Below, piece by piece: positions 1-7,769 of a stretch of DNA of 34,353 nucleotides; the first letter of the stretch is position 1, and each line of letters opens with the position of its first letter. The stretch is from positions 1 through 34,353 of the forward strand of contig WJMB01000138.1 in assembly GCA_014728185.1 (NCBI GenBank), in the 5' to 3' direction. Position numbers and translations under genes: made by a program. The notes beneath the pieces are model-generated. The model saw nothing but the letters and a program-made list of their open reading frames with translations, did no database searches and had not been told where the DNA came from. This DNA comes from Candidatus Coatesiibacteriota bacterium. GTDB lineage: Bacteria > RBG-13-66-14.

Positions 1-25
1 CCAGATGACGGACTGGTAACGGAAT

Positions 26-43
26 GATAAGCGTTCGCTTATC
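26..43. promoter_or_regulatory. 18-bp palindrome upstream of the first gene
   Basis: The sequence shows 8-bp arms GATAAGCG and CGCTTATC around a TT centre, just upstream of the first gene. It could be an operator or a small hairpin. No regulator is visible in the window, so the role is unknown. Confidence 0.3.
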
Positions 44-129
44 GCTCAACGGCGCAGGATTCGCGGATGAATCGTGCAAGCGCGCCCCACGGCAGCGCAC
101 ATTATGACAGTAAAAACGGAAGGCGGCCG

Positions 130-1239
130 GTGAAGCTCAGCTTCCCCCACATGGGCAACATGTACATCGCGCTGCGGGTGCTGCTCGAGGCCCTGGGTCG
201 CGATTACGTGGTGCCGCCCCCCTGCTCGAAGCGGACGCTTGAGCTGGGTGTGCGTCACAGCCCGGAGACGGCTTGTCTGCCGCTGAAGATCAACCTGGGC
301 AACTTTCTGGAGGCCATCGAGCGGGGCGCCGACACGCTGCTGGTCATCGGCGGCGGCGGTCCCTGCCGCTTCGGCTACTACGGCTCGGTTCAGGAGCAGA
401 TCCTCAAGAACCTTGGCTACGACGTCACCTTCCACTACTTCAGCCAGGACACCAAAGAAGACTTCATCAACATGTTCCGCACGATCTCGAAGCGTTCCGG
501 TCTGCTACGTTTATGGCGGGCCTTCCGCTTCGGGTTGCGCAAGCTTCAGGCCATCGAGTTCGTCGAGGAGTCGGCCCGACGCGCCCGCTGGCGCGCCGCC
601 GAACCCCGCAGGGCCGAGAAGCTGCAGCAGAAATACCTCAAGCGCATCGATGACGCCGGCTGGTATCTCTCACTGCGCGCCGCCGAGATCAGCGCCCGGC
701 GTGATTTCGCCGGCCTGCCCGACCGCGACGACAAGCCGGATAAACCTCTGCGGGTCGGTGTAGTCGGCGAGCTCTACGTGGTCCTCGAGCGCTTCGTCAA
801 CTTCGAGATCGAGCGGCGCCTGGGCGAGATGGGAGTCTGGGTCGAGCGCCCGGTCTCGCTGTCGGCCTGGCTGCACCACAAGATGACCACTGGCGGTGTC
901 GGCGGCGACGCCGACCGCGAGACGGCCAAGCGCTACGCCGAGAAGTACCTGGCCTACGACGCCGGCGGCGAGAGCGTGGTCAGCGTCGGCCAGACGGTGC
1001 GCATGGCCCGCGAGGGTTACGACGGCGTGGTCCACCTGATGCCCTTCACCTGCATGCCGGAGATCGTGGCCCAGAACATCCTCACCCGGGTATCCAACGA
1101 GCTGGGCATCCCGGTGCTGACGCTGATCATGGACGAGCACACCGCCGAGGCCGGGATCGTCACCCGGCTGGAGGCCTTTGTTGATTTGCTTGCCCACAAG
1201 CGCGGCCTGACCCGGACCGAGCCGCTGCCGACGGCTTGA
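130..1239 (+). CDS. acyl-CoA dehydratase activase-related protein (HgdB/DUF2229-like)
   Basis: The protein resembles the family related to 2-hydroxyacyl-CoA dehydratase component D and the second half of the large 'CoA-substrate-specific enzyme activase' fusions (COG3580/COG3581 type). Visible hallmarks are FPHMGN near the N-terminus, ETACLPLKINLGN around residue 52, a glycine-rich VIGGGGPCRFGYYGS with a cysteine, and PFTCMPE near residue 320; these cysteines probably bind an Fe-S cluster. The ORF extends to an ATG at 67. A GTG at 130 is preferred because GGAAGG lies 6 nt upstream of it and the protein then begins VKLSFPHMGN, matching family starts; the ATG at 67 also has AGGA 7 nt upstream. 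The ATPase partner follows 456 bp downstream on the same strand. The substrate is unknown; (R)-2-hydroxyacyl-CoA or benzoyl-CoA chemistry is known for relatives only. Confidence 0.75.
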   Translation: MKLSFPHMGNMYIALRVLLEALGRDYVVPPPCSKRTLELGVRHSPETACLPLKINLGNFLEAIERGADTLLVIGGGGPCRFGYYGSVQEQILKNLGYDVTFHYFSQDTKEDFINMFRTISKRSGLLRLWRAFRFGLRKLQAIEFVEESARRARWRAAEPRRAEKLQQKYLKRIDDAGWYLSLRAAEISARRDFAGLPDRDDKPDKPLRVGVVGELYVVLERFVNFEIERRLGEMGVWVERPVSLSAWLHHKMTTGGVGGDADRETAKRYAEKYLAYDAGGESVVSVGQTVRMAREGYDGVVHLMPFTCMPEIVAQNILTRVSNELGIPVLTLIMDEHTAEAGIVTRLEAFVDLLAHKRGLTRTEPLPTA

Positions 1240-1695
1240 ACCGTCCCGGGATCAGTCTAAGCGGCGGAAGCTGATAAGCGAGGGAATGCTCACCTAGTTA
1301 TCGACCGCCATCGGCGGCTAATCGAATGTGACTTGACGCTTCCTAGCTCATTGTTCGTATCATTTGGCATCCTGGAGCCTGTTCGGCAAATAAACGTGAT
1401 TCAACGAGCGGGTCATTCGCCGTCTGGCAGAGCTGTGGACAGATTCCGATTTCAACAAGCGCATCCCTCGTCACGGCCTTTTTTCAAATGCTCATAAGTG
1501 CCGGCAGATTACAATCATATCCAGGTCCGAAGCGGTAACCATCTCTCGCTCCGGTTGCTGGTCCGGCTTCCTGTGTCGATCCCCATGCGCATCATGCATA
1601 TATTGCGTTTACCGTTCCGAGCCGATCCCGGCGACCACCCATGTGTCCGCTGATTTACCAACCACTGGTTCGAGGATCCAGTTCGAGGAGACATC
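1240..1695. other. 456-bp intergenic stretch with a family C repeat end
   Basis: No gene is seen. At about 1503-1545 there is a degenerate copy of the right end of repeat family C (CAGATTACAATC then AGGTCCGAAG). The rest is AT-richer than the genes and has no recognised terminator or promoter. It separates two genes that would be expected to sit in one operon. Confidence 0.4.
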
Positions 1696-2685
1696 TTGAC
1701 TGAGCGCTATTATCTTGGCGTCGACGTGGGCTCGGTGAGCACCAATTTCGCCCTGGTGGATGAGGGCGGCGAGGTCTCCCAGTCGCTCTACCTGCGCACC
1801 CAGGGCCGACCAATCGAGACCGTTCAGCGCGGTCTGGCCCAGCTCAACAAGCTGCTCGACGGTCGCTCCGAGGTCATCGCCGGCGTGGGCACCACGGGCT
1901 CGGCTCGTCAGCTCACCGCGGTGCTGGTCGGCGCCGATTCGGTCAAGAACGAGATCACGGCCCACGCCATCGCCGCGGGCCTCGAGATACCCGGCGTGCG
2001 CACCGTCTTCGAGATCGGAGGCCAGGACTCCAAGATTATCATCCTGCGCGAGAGCATCGTCGTCGATTTCGCGATGAACACGGTCTGCGCGGCGGGCACT
2101 GGTTCGTTTCTCGACCAGCAGGCGGCGCGGCTGGACATCGCCATCGAGGAGTTCGGCGGCTACGCCCTCAAGTCGACCAGCGCGGTGCGCATCGCCGGAC
2201 GCTGCACCGTCTTCGCCGAAAGCGATATGATCCACAAGCAGCAGATGGGCCACTCCACCGAAGACATCATCGCCGGATTGAGCGAGGCCCTGGTGCGCAA
2301 TTACCTCAACAACATCGCCCGGGGCAAGGACATCCAGCCCCCGATGGTTTTCCAGGGCGGCGTGGCGGCCAACGTGGGCATCAAGCGGGCCTTCGAGAAG
2401 GCCCTGGGTCACGAGGTCATCGTCCCCGAGCATCACAAGGTCATGGGAGCCATCGGCGCGGCTCAACTGGCGCGTGAGCGCGTCGAGATCACTGGCACGA
2501 CCCGATTCAAGGGCTTCGACGCCGCCGAGTTCAGCTACCGCACCCGGGGTTTCGAGTGCGGCTACTGCCCCAACGTTTGCGAGGTCGTCGAGATCCTGCA
2601 GGACGGCGCGGTGATCAGCCGCTGGGGCGACAAGTGCGGCCGCTGGCAGAACCTGGATGTTCCCAGCCCCGTCGGCAAGCGCTGA
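1696..2685 (+). CDS. acyl-CoA dehydratase activase, BadF/BadG/BcrA/HgdC ATPase family
   Basis: This is an ASKHA-fold ATPase that, in characterised relatives such as HgdC, passes an electron from its [4Fe-4S] cluster to a dehydratase or reductase at the cost of ATP. The N-terminus has the phosphate-binding motif GVDVGSVSTNFAL (residues 8-20); FEIGGQDSK is at 105-113. The cluster cysteines are in VCAAGTG (C131) and AGRCTVF (C170). At 329 residues it is longer than the usual ~260 because of a C-terminal extension with FECGYCPNVCE and GDKCGRW (C288, C291, C295, C314), which may bind a second cluster; the long fusion proteins carry a similar segment between their activase and DUF2229 halves. The start is a TTG with GAGGAG 5-6 nt upstream. 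It probably works with the preceding HgdB-like gene. Confidence 0.88.
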   Translation: MTERYYLGVDVGSVSTNFALVDEGGEVSQSLYLRTQGRPIETVQRGLAQLNKLLDGRSEVIAGVGTTGSARQLTAVLVGADSVKNEITAHAIAAGLEIPGVRTVFEIGGQDSKIIILRESIVVDFAMNTVCAAGTGSFLDQQAARLDIAIEEFGGYALKSTSAVRIAGRCTVFAESDMIHKQQMGHSTEDIIAGLSEALVRNYLNNIARGKDIQPPMVFQGGVAANVGIKRAFEKALGHEVIVPEHHKVMGAIGAAQLARERVEITGTTRFKGFDAAEFSYRTRGFECGYCPNVCEVVEILQDGAVISRWGDKCGRWQNLDVPSPVGKR

Positions 2686-2738
2686 TAAGCCGTGAGCGGC
2701 GGATCGACTGAAACCGTCGGAGAAAAACGCCTAAGGTC

Positions 2739-2767
2739 TTGACCTGTCATCAATAATCCGGTAACAT
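2739..2767 (+). promoter_or_regulatory. sigma70-type promoter for the HU gene
   Basis: TTGACC (2739-2744), a 17-bp spacer, then TAACAT (2762-2767). It predicts a start near 2774 and a leader of about 120 nt before the HU ATG. Confidence 0.55.
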
Positions 2768-2897
2768 CAAAATTCGTTACGGTACTACATTCTACAACGT
2801 AGAAAAAGCATACGTTTTTCCGGTTGCTGCGTACTAGGCTGACTGGTGAATCGCGGGTTCTCGTTATCCAACCCGGAGCGGCTTCAAGGAGTCGGCA

Positions 2898-3200
2898 ATG
2901 ACCAAAGCGGATCTGGCCCAAAAGATATCAAAAAGCACCGGTCTGACACTCAAGCAGACCACGGAGCTGATCAACGCCATCCTGGAGACGCTCATCGAGT
3001 GCCTGACGACGCCCGGCGACGAAGAGACACTCAAGAAGCAGCGCGTCGAGATCCGGGGCTTCGGCACCTTCCGCTTGCGCCATAAGCGCGCCCGGCAGGC
3101 CCGCAACCCGCGCACCGGCGAGATCATCGAGGTCAAGGAGAAGTGGGTTCCCCACTTCAAGCCGTCGAAGAAACTCAAGAGCATGCTGCCCGACGGTTAA
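2898..3200 (+). CDS. HU/IHF-family DNA-binding protein
   Basis: A small nucleoid protein that binds and bends DNA as a dimer. The N-terminal helices (MTKADLAQKISKSTGLTLKQ), the GFGTFRLRHK turn and the DNA-binding arm signature RNPRTGE with FKPSKKLK are all present. It is 100 residues against the usual 90-94. The extra residues lie between helix 2 and the beta-saddle (around LTTPGDEETLKKQ). An AAGGAG sequence sits 7 nt before the ATG. It has its own promoter upstream and terminator downstream, so it appears monocistronic. HU cannot be told from IHF by sequence inspection. Confidence 0.92.
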   Translation: MTKADLAQKISKSTGLTLKQTTELINAILETLIECLTTPGDEETLKKQRVEIRGFGTFRLRHKRARQARNPRTGEIIEVKEKWVPHFKPSKKLKSMLPDG

Positions 3201-3241
3201 TAGACCGCTCTCACAGTTAGTTTCTGAAGTCAATAATCAAG

Positions 3242-3266
3242 ACCGGTCCCGCGGAGGGCCGGTTTT
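3242..3266 (+). terminator. Rho-independent terminator of the HU gene
   Basis: ACCGGTCC and GGGCCGGT pair over 8 bp (one G-U) around a CGCGGA loop, followed by TTT. Confidence 0.75.
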
Positions 3267-3561
3267 AAAACATAGGCAATATGTTGTCATCCGCGGTACT
3301 GACGCCTAAGATCATCACCTGGATATGGATCGCCATCTTCACTTTATGGCATGATTGATAAGTATTTTAACATCATGAGACGTCTTCGGACCAGATTATG
3401 CAGATAACTGGCGTTCACAGAACAGTTTGATGAACAATTTTTCGCTGTCTGGTCGATCGACGCATCGATCCCCATTCATCAAGAGTTCCCTTTCCGCTTG
3501 CTATTGAGTCGCTTGATGGGCTGCGTAGAAAGCAGATGGTTGGTAAATTCAAATTGCTTAC
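3267..3561. other. intergenic stretch, no gene seen
   Basis: An AT-rich 295-bp region between the HU terminator and repeat B3. A possible decayed family C fragment with TCGGACC lies near 3386. Nothing else is supported. Confidence 0.3.
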
Positions 3562-3908
3562 GGGATTATCACGCGTGATTTAACAGGTATGCATCGCTAT
3601 TAGCTGGATATATAGTGGTTTATAGCTGTGCAAGTCGTCCCTGTTTGTGCAAGGCCTGGTGGCGAAAACCAGACTTGCTCTATGAAGGTTCTTTAGAGAA
3701 CACGCATGAGAGTCGGGAAGTCGCGACTCCTGATTTACATCCCAGGTTGTATGAGACTAAACGCTTTCAAACAGCGGCTTTGGCAGGTATGAAAGCTCTT
3801 TGGCTCGTCGAATAAACAGCCTTGCGAAAGATTGTTGTCAGCACCTCCTTTCTAAATGCCGCGCTTTTGCGTTTTCGACGTAGGTTTTCAGTATCAGGTG
3901 ATAATCCC
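3562..3908 (-). mobile_element. repeat family B, copy B3
   Basis: A 347-bp copy of repeat family B, inverted relative to B1. The ends are GGGATTATCAC and GTGATAATCCC. It aligns with B1 along the whole length, sharing CCTACGTCGAAA, AGCCAAAGAG, AGGAGTCG.GACTTCC, and TCATAGAGCAAGTCTGG followed by TTTTC and GCCACCAGG. The short ORFs over it (3615-3815, 3822-4013) are not conserved in other copies. The 8-bp flanks match only after a 1-nt shift (ATTGCTTA and AATGCTCA, 6/8). Confidence 0.75.
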
Positions 3909-3914
3909 AATGCT

Positions 3915-3966
3915 CATTATCAGCAAATTACAACCATCAACCGGTCCGAAGAGGGTACTCAATCCC
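3915..3966 (+). repeat. family C right-end fragment
   Basis: ATTATCAGCAAATTACAA, then CCGGTCCGAAGAGGGTACTC and AATCCC, match the right end of full family C copies. It abuts B3, suggesting that B3 landed in or beside a C copy. Confidence 0.6.
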
Positions 3967-4203
3967 AAATGGTAAACAACGCCTCACAGCTCATCGTCGA
4001 GTCGTTCTTCTAACCATGATGATCCCTTCAGCTAATCAACTCAACCAATACGTGGTGTCCCGTGCTTCGTGGAATACCCATTCATCCCCCAGTCCCCGTT
4101 ACATCGTTCCAGTCCCGCCGGTCAGCCGCCCTGTATTGCAGCGGCTGCGGTTTAGCCACAAGCGTTGTACGTGATCAGGGCGCCGCCGTGCACGCCGGAC
4201 GGC

Positions 4204-4232
4204 TTGCCTTTTCCCGTCCCAACAGGTACAAT
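4204..4232 (+). promoter_or_regulatory. sigma70-type promoter for the AURKAIP1/COX24 gene
   Basis: TTGCCT (4204-4209), a 17-bp spacer and TACAAT (4227-4232). It predicts a leader of about 85 nt. Confidence 0.55.
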
Positions 4233-4323
4233 ACCCGCTCATATTCAATGGGTTGACGCGCAGCACCCGCCCTTCGTCACTTGCCTGCTTCGATTGACCC
4301 TAGCGGCCGCTGAGAGGAGAAAC

Positions 4324-4416
4324 GTGGGTTCGAGCAAAAAGCGCAAGCGTAAAAAGATCGCCACGCACAAGCGCAAGAAGAAGCGCCGTGCGAATCGGCA
4401 CAAGAAGAAGAAGTAA
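4324..4416 (+). CDS. AURKAIP1/COX24 domain protein (bS22-like small ribosomal protein)
   Basis: A 30-residue, extremely basic protein, MGSSKKRKRKKIATHKR followed by a Lys/Arg-rich tail. This matches the AURKAIP1/COX24 domain proteins annotated in FCB-group bacteria. The same domain occurs in mitochondrial mS38 and in the mycobacterial small-subunit protein bS22, so a ribosomal role at the decoding side of the 30S subunit is inferred from relatives. The ORF track shows only an 83-residue extension. The GTG at 4324 is chosen because AGGAG lies 4-5 nt upstream and the conserved domain starts there. A promoter precedes the gene and a terminator follows it, which supports an independent, well-expressed gene. 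Confidence 0.85.
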   Translation: MGSSKKRKRKKIATHKRKKKRRANRHKKKK

Positions 4417-4419
4417 CCA

Positions 4420-4447
4420 AAGCCCCTGTCGCGGGGGCTTTTCTTTT
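4420..4447 (+). terminator. Rho-independent terminator of the AURKAIP1/COX24 gene
   Basis: AAGCCCC and GGGGCTT pair around TGTCGCG, followed by TTCTTTT. Repeat A1 begins 2 nt after the T-tract. Confidence 0.8.
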
Positions 4448-4448
4448 A

Positions 4449-4809
4449 GGCACCACACACGACCTCGGACCAACCAACTTCAACTCGAAACACCACCCCA
4501 CCTCGAAAAAAAGCTGCTGATACGAAGCTATGCCGAATGATGTTTGGCCTGCCAGCTCAACCCCTCGGCGACTGCTAGTTATATATGCATGATAATTGAT
4601 TACTTAGCATCGATAAATCGTCATCGAAACCCATTGCGCCAGGCAGTTGATAATGGAGCTTCGTGACGCCGTCAGGGTATCCCGGGAATGTGAAAATCCA
4701 CGTACCTGCCACAATCAGTTCGCTCGATGTGCACATCTGATTGCCTGCTGACAGCATGTCTCAGAACGATATCCAGTAACACCATGGTCCGTGACCATTA
4801 AGTGATCCC
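4449..4809 (+). mobile_element. repeat family A, copy A1
   Basis: A 361-bp repeat with ends GGCACCAC and GTGATCCC. It is very similar to A4 (29705-30064, inverted) over its full length and clearly related to A2 and A3. The inverted termini share the pattern GGSAYCAC, about 10 variable bases, then CGGACCA. Flanks TTCTTTTA and TTCTCATA match at 6 of 8 positions, consistent with a decayed 8-bp target duplication. The left flank is the T-tract of the preceding terminator. Confidence 0.78.
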
Positions 4810-5292
4810 TTCTCATAATATATTGGAATCAAGTACGGAGTAGCCTGATAAGGGGCGAATGAATGTTTGCCGCCGACACGTAGCGGTCTTGCGGAGCAAT
4901 AATCATTGGACGGGGTCCTCCGACCCCGTCACCAAGCATTGCCATTTTGGATTAACGCGGACGTTTCGAAAGACCAAACCCTAGATATCCCCCCCCGATC
5001 TTGCTCTGTAGGGCGGCCCCTCTGCGAGCCCCCGCGAATATTAAACCGCGTTGCGGGTCTGCAACCTCTCATTCGTCCACGCCTTCCAGAATGCAAATGG
5101 ACGGTACAGGCGAGGACGAACGGTTTTTGACAGACCACACCGATGGTTCTTCTAGTCTCATTCGGTCTTGCACAATTCAATCTCGGTAACCACACTTACA
5201 GTACCGTCACAGTGAATTCACCCAGCAATTTCGCCACAATGCACATAACCCCCATTATCAGAAGCCCGCCACACGGCGGGGTAAAAGTAAAA
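4810..5292. other. 483-bp intergenic stretch with two strong hairpins
   Basis: No gene is seen. GACGGGGTC and GACCCCGTC (4909-4930) form a 9-bp stem with a 4-nt loop. CCCGCC and GGCGGG (5265-5280) form a second stem with loop ACAC, directly before B1. Neither has a T-tract or an obvious gene to terminate. The overlapping ORFs are low-complexity shadows. Confidence 0.4.
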
Positions 5293-5646
5293 GGGATTAT
5301 CACCTGAAACTGAACCTACGTCGAAACCTAAAAATAGCGTCATATAGAATGGATGTGCCCACAACTACCACATGAGGGCCTTCAGCTCGACGGGCCAAAG
5401 AGGGTTTGCGTATCAGCTAAACCAGCTGTTTGGAAAGATTTAGCATCCATATGACTGGTAAGACCGGGATGCTAATAAGGAGTCGGGACTTCCAGACTCT
5501 CAGCGTCCTCTTGCAGCGCCCTCATAGAGCAAGTCTGGTTTTCCGCCACCAGGCGACGCATGGACAGGGACAGCTCGCGCAGCTATAAAGTACATGATAT
5601 CAAGCTATTAGCGATATATGTCTGTTCAGGAACGTGTGATAATCCC
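5293..5646 (+). mobile_element. repeat family B, copy B1 with a perfect 8-bp target duplication
   Basis: A 354-bp element with inverted ends GGGATTATCACCTGAA and TTCAGGAACGTGTGATAATCCC. It is flanked directly by AAGTAAAA on both sides (5285-5292 and 5647-5654), an exact 8-bp direct repeat. Internal hairpins shared with B3 include GAGTC...GACTC near 5482-5501 and CTGGT...ACCAG near 5535-5553. No ORF is conserved between copies. Confidence 0.82.
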
Positions 5647-5654
5647 AAGTAAAA

Positions 5655-6018
5655 ACTGGGCTCCTTGACGCTTGCCAAAATATTTCAGTTTAAAAACTAG
5701 GTCGGGCAAGAAACGTCGGGAGTTTAATGGTTAGGCCGCGTTGCCATCATGAAACACACAGGTGACTTTCGATCAGGCGCAATGAATAATGGAGCAGACT
5801 TGATACTACAGATCTGCTCCATAGGATAACTCATTGATCAAGCATCCAAAATAGGTATTGATTTGCACCGCCGAGAACTATTAGATAGACTGCCCGCCAG
5901 TTGCGGTATCAATCAGTAGCTTGTGAATCAAGGGTACTAAAACCCCTCCCCTGTCGATGATCGACGCTCTCCGGCCCTCTGAGAAGCTCGTTTATTAGTA
6001 GATGCTAATGCTTTGGGG
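5655..6018. other. intergenic stretch, no gene seen
   Basis: AT-rich DNA downstream of thiE and after B1. No repeat member, RNA gene or clear terminator was recognised. Confidence 0.3.
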
Positions 6019-6684
6019 CTAGCTCTCGCCGCTTCCGCCCCGCTTCTCCAGGCGGCGCGGCTGGAGGTTGTGCTCGTCGATGGAGAGCATGGTCACCAGT
6101 TTTTGCTTGGCCTTGGCCGGGTCATCGGACCGGGTCACGGAGCTGATCACGGCGGTGTAGGCCGGGTGGGCGTCGAGGACCAGGGCCAGCTTGTCCGGGG
6201 TGATGCCGCCGATGGCGCAGACCGGCAGCTCGCAGGCGGCGGTTATCTCCTTGACGGCGCCGACGCCGATGGGCTCGAGAGCGGGCTTGGTCTGGGTGCC
6301 GAAGCAGGGGCCGGCGGCCAGGTAGCTGGCTCCGTCCCGCTGGGCGTCCACGGCCTGCTGCCTGTTTCTGACGGTGCGGCCGATCAGAAGCTCGCCGCCG
6401 ACCAGGCGGCGGACCACCTCGACGGGCAGGTCGTCGGCACCCAGGTGGACGCCGTCGGCTCCGGCGGCCAGGGCGATGTCCACCCGGTCGTTGACGATGA
6501 AGGGCACCCCGGCCTCGTGACAGCGACGCGAGAACTCCAACGCGGCCTGGTGGAACTCGCGATCGCTCAGGTTGTCGAGGCGCAACTGGAACACCCCGCA
6601 GCCGGCCAGAAACTCCGTGGTGAAGAGCTTCAGGTTGGCCTCGAGGCCCAGGGTTTCGTCGGTTATCAGATAGAGTCGGGCCAT
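6019..6684 (-). CDS. thiE: thiamine phosphate synthase
   Basis: This TIM-barrel enzyme joins hydroxymethylpyrimidine diphosphate and thiazole phosphate to make thiamine phosphate. The family landmarks are present in order: MARLYLITDE at the N-terminus, FQLRLDN near residue 33, PFIVNDRVDIALAAGADGV with VHLGADDLP near 62-88, IGRTVRN, GPCFGTQTKP near 128, and CAIGGITPD near 157. The length of 221 is normal. The ATG at 6684 has AGGTG 4 nt upstream. No other thiamine gene is in the window, so it stands alone. The TenI-type paralogue is less likely because the VNDRVD and HLGADDLP motifs are intact. Confidence 0.88.
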   Translation of the reverse strand: MARLYLITDETLGLEANLKLFTTEFLAGCGVFQLRLDNLSDREFHQAALEFSRRCHEAGVPFIVNDRVDIALAAGADGVHLGADDLPVEVVRRLVGGELLIGRTVRNRQQAVDAQRDGASYLAAGPCFGTQTKPALEPIGVGAVKEITAACELPVCAIGGITPDKLALVLDAHPAYTAVISSVTRSDDPAKAKQKLVTMLSIDEHNLQPRRLEKRGGSGES

Positions 6685-6719
6685 CGCACACCTGCCGGGG
6701 TAGGTTTGAGGATCAATGC

Positions 6720-6725
6720 ATTATA
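6720..6725 (-). promoter_or_regulatory. possible -10 box for thiE
   Basis: On the minus strand a perfect TATAAT lies about 36 nt upstream of the thiE start. No clear -35 box is found at 16-18 bp. No TPP riboswitch was recognised in the short leader. Confidence 0.35.
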
Positions 6726-6839
6726 CTGTTTGATTGACATCGTCGGATTGACGTCGTCTGGGGTTATCGTTTCCAGCGTTTGCGGAAGAGCGTCAGGCTG
6801 AAGGTGATTTAACGAAAGTTGTATCACACTCATGGAGCA

Positions 6840-7160
6840 TACCCCACGTCTCTGACACGTCTTTGGCTGCTGAACTTGTACTTCTGCTACTACACGCGTT
6901 TTATCGGGAGTTACTATCTCCAATGAGCAGATGAAAAGCAGCGCTGACAAAGGGTAGGCCTTATGGATAACCTTCTATGCCAGCAGCTTGTACTTAAAGT
7001 CCTTCCGATTGCTACTCGACTGATAAGCGCATCAATGTCAAGGCCGAAGGATGCGCAGGGTGATATCGGTCAAAGACCAACGCACCCGGACGGCTACTAC
7101 CTGCTCGGTGAACCTCTCGATATCAGCTCTGTTTGGTCCAAGCACGCTCAATGATGCCCG
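6840..7160 (-). mobile_element. repeat family C, variant copy C1
   Basis: Read on the minus strand it begins GGGCATCATTGAGCGTG, then TTGGACC and TTCACCGAGCAGG, as in other C copies. Its right half differs from C2 and C3 but matches 14098-14218 closely, including GCGCTGCTTTTCATCTGCTC followed by GGAGATAGTAACTCC. It is therefore a C subfamily. Repeat A3 begins 6 bp beyond its end. Confidence 0.6.
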
Positions 7161-7165
7161 GCGTT

Positions 7166-7527
7166 GGGATCACTTAACTGTCACGGACCATGGTGTTACT
7201 GGATATCGTTCAATTATCAGCAGTTGGGGGACAATCAGGTTTGCACATCGAATTAGTTGTTTGTGGCAGGTCAAGTGGGTTTCCACATTCCCATGATGCT
7301 CGTGTTGATTTCTCGGCGCTCAACAAGGAACTGCTTGCTACTATCGGCCTCGATGAAGATGTGTCGATCCCAAATAGCCTAATAGCAAACATATATAACG
7401 AGTAAGCACTGGTATTTGAAGACAAGAGTCTGCTCTTTCTTCGGCATTGTCATGTATCAGGCGTTTTTTGCGAGGTGGGGCGGTGTTTCGAGTTGTAACT
7501 AGCTAGTCCGGGATCGTGTTTGATGCC
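7166..7527 (-). mobile_element. repeat family A, copy A3
   Basis: A 362-bp, inverted copy with ends GGGATCAC (7166) and GATGCC (7527). It shares with A2 the inner segments GGTTTNCACATCGA, TTCTCGGCGCTCAA and CACCATGGTCCGTGAC. A 71-residue ORF (7190-7405) overlaps it and has a 63-residue counterpart in A2, but the codon changes do not look like selection on a protein. No target duplication is visible. Confidence 0.75.
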
Positions 7528-7535
7528 CTTCTTAA

Positions 7536-7639
7536 TTGCAATTTTAAAAAGCTTGTTTTGTGACGGGTGTCCGATACCAATCACGTATATTATCAACAGG
7601 ATAGAATCACGAGCAGGTCCGAAGAGGGTATACGATCCC
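7536..7639 (+). repeat. family C right-half fragment
   Basis: TTGCAATTTTAAAAAGC, then CCGATACCAATCACG, TATTATCAAC and GGTCCGAAGAGGGTATACG with GATCCC. It is nearly the same as the C segment beside A4 at 29601-29704. It lies directly beyond A3. Confidence 0.65.
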
Positions 7640-7769
7640 TAATCATTTTCACGGTTCTTAACGGCTATCGACCAGAGCAGCGGGTCGGGCGACCTGTAGG
7701 CAGGTAGGAGCGCCGGGGTGTGCTTGCTCAGTTGTCAACATTCGAAAACCAGTCAAGCATAGATGTTGG

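Noticed and set aside
1661-1690. Possible tRNA T-arm (GGTTCGAGGATCCAGTTCG)
   Set aside because: No acceptor stem, D-arm or anticodon arm can be built around it.
3615-4013. Two ORFs of 66 and 63 residues over repeat B3
   Set aside because: The frames are not open in B1 or B2, so they are unlikely to be real genes.
4929-5195. 88-residue minus-strand ORF and overlapping plus-strand ORFs at 4906-5189
   Set aside because: No ribosome-binding site, no domain, Cys/Arg-rich composition and no partner in other gaps. Treated as chance ORFs.
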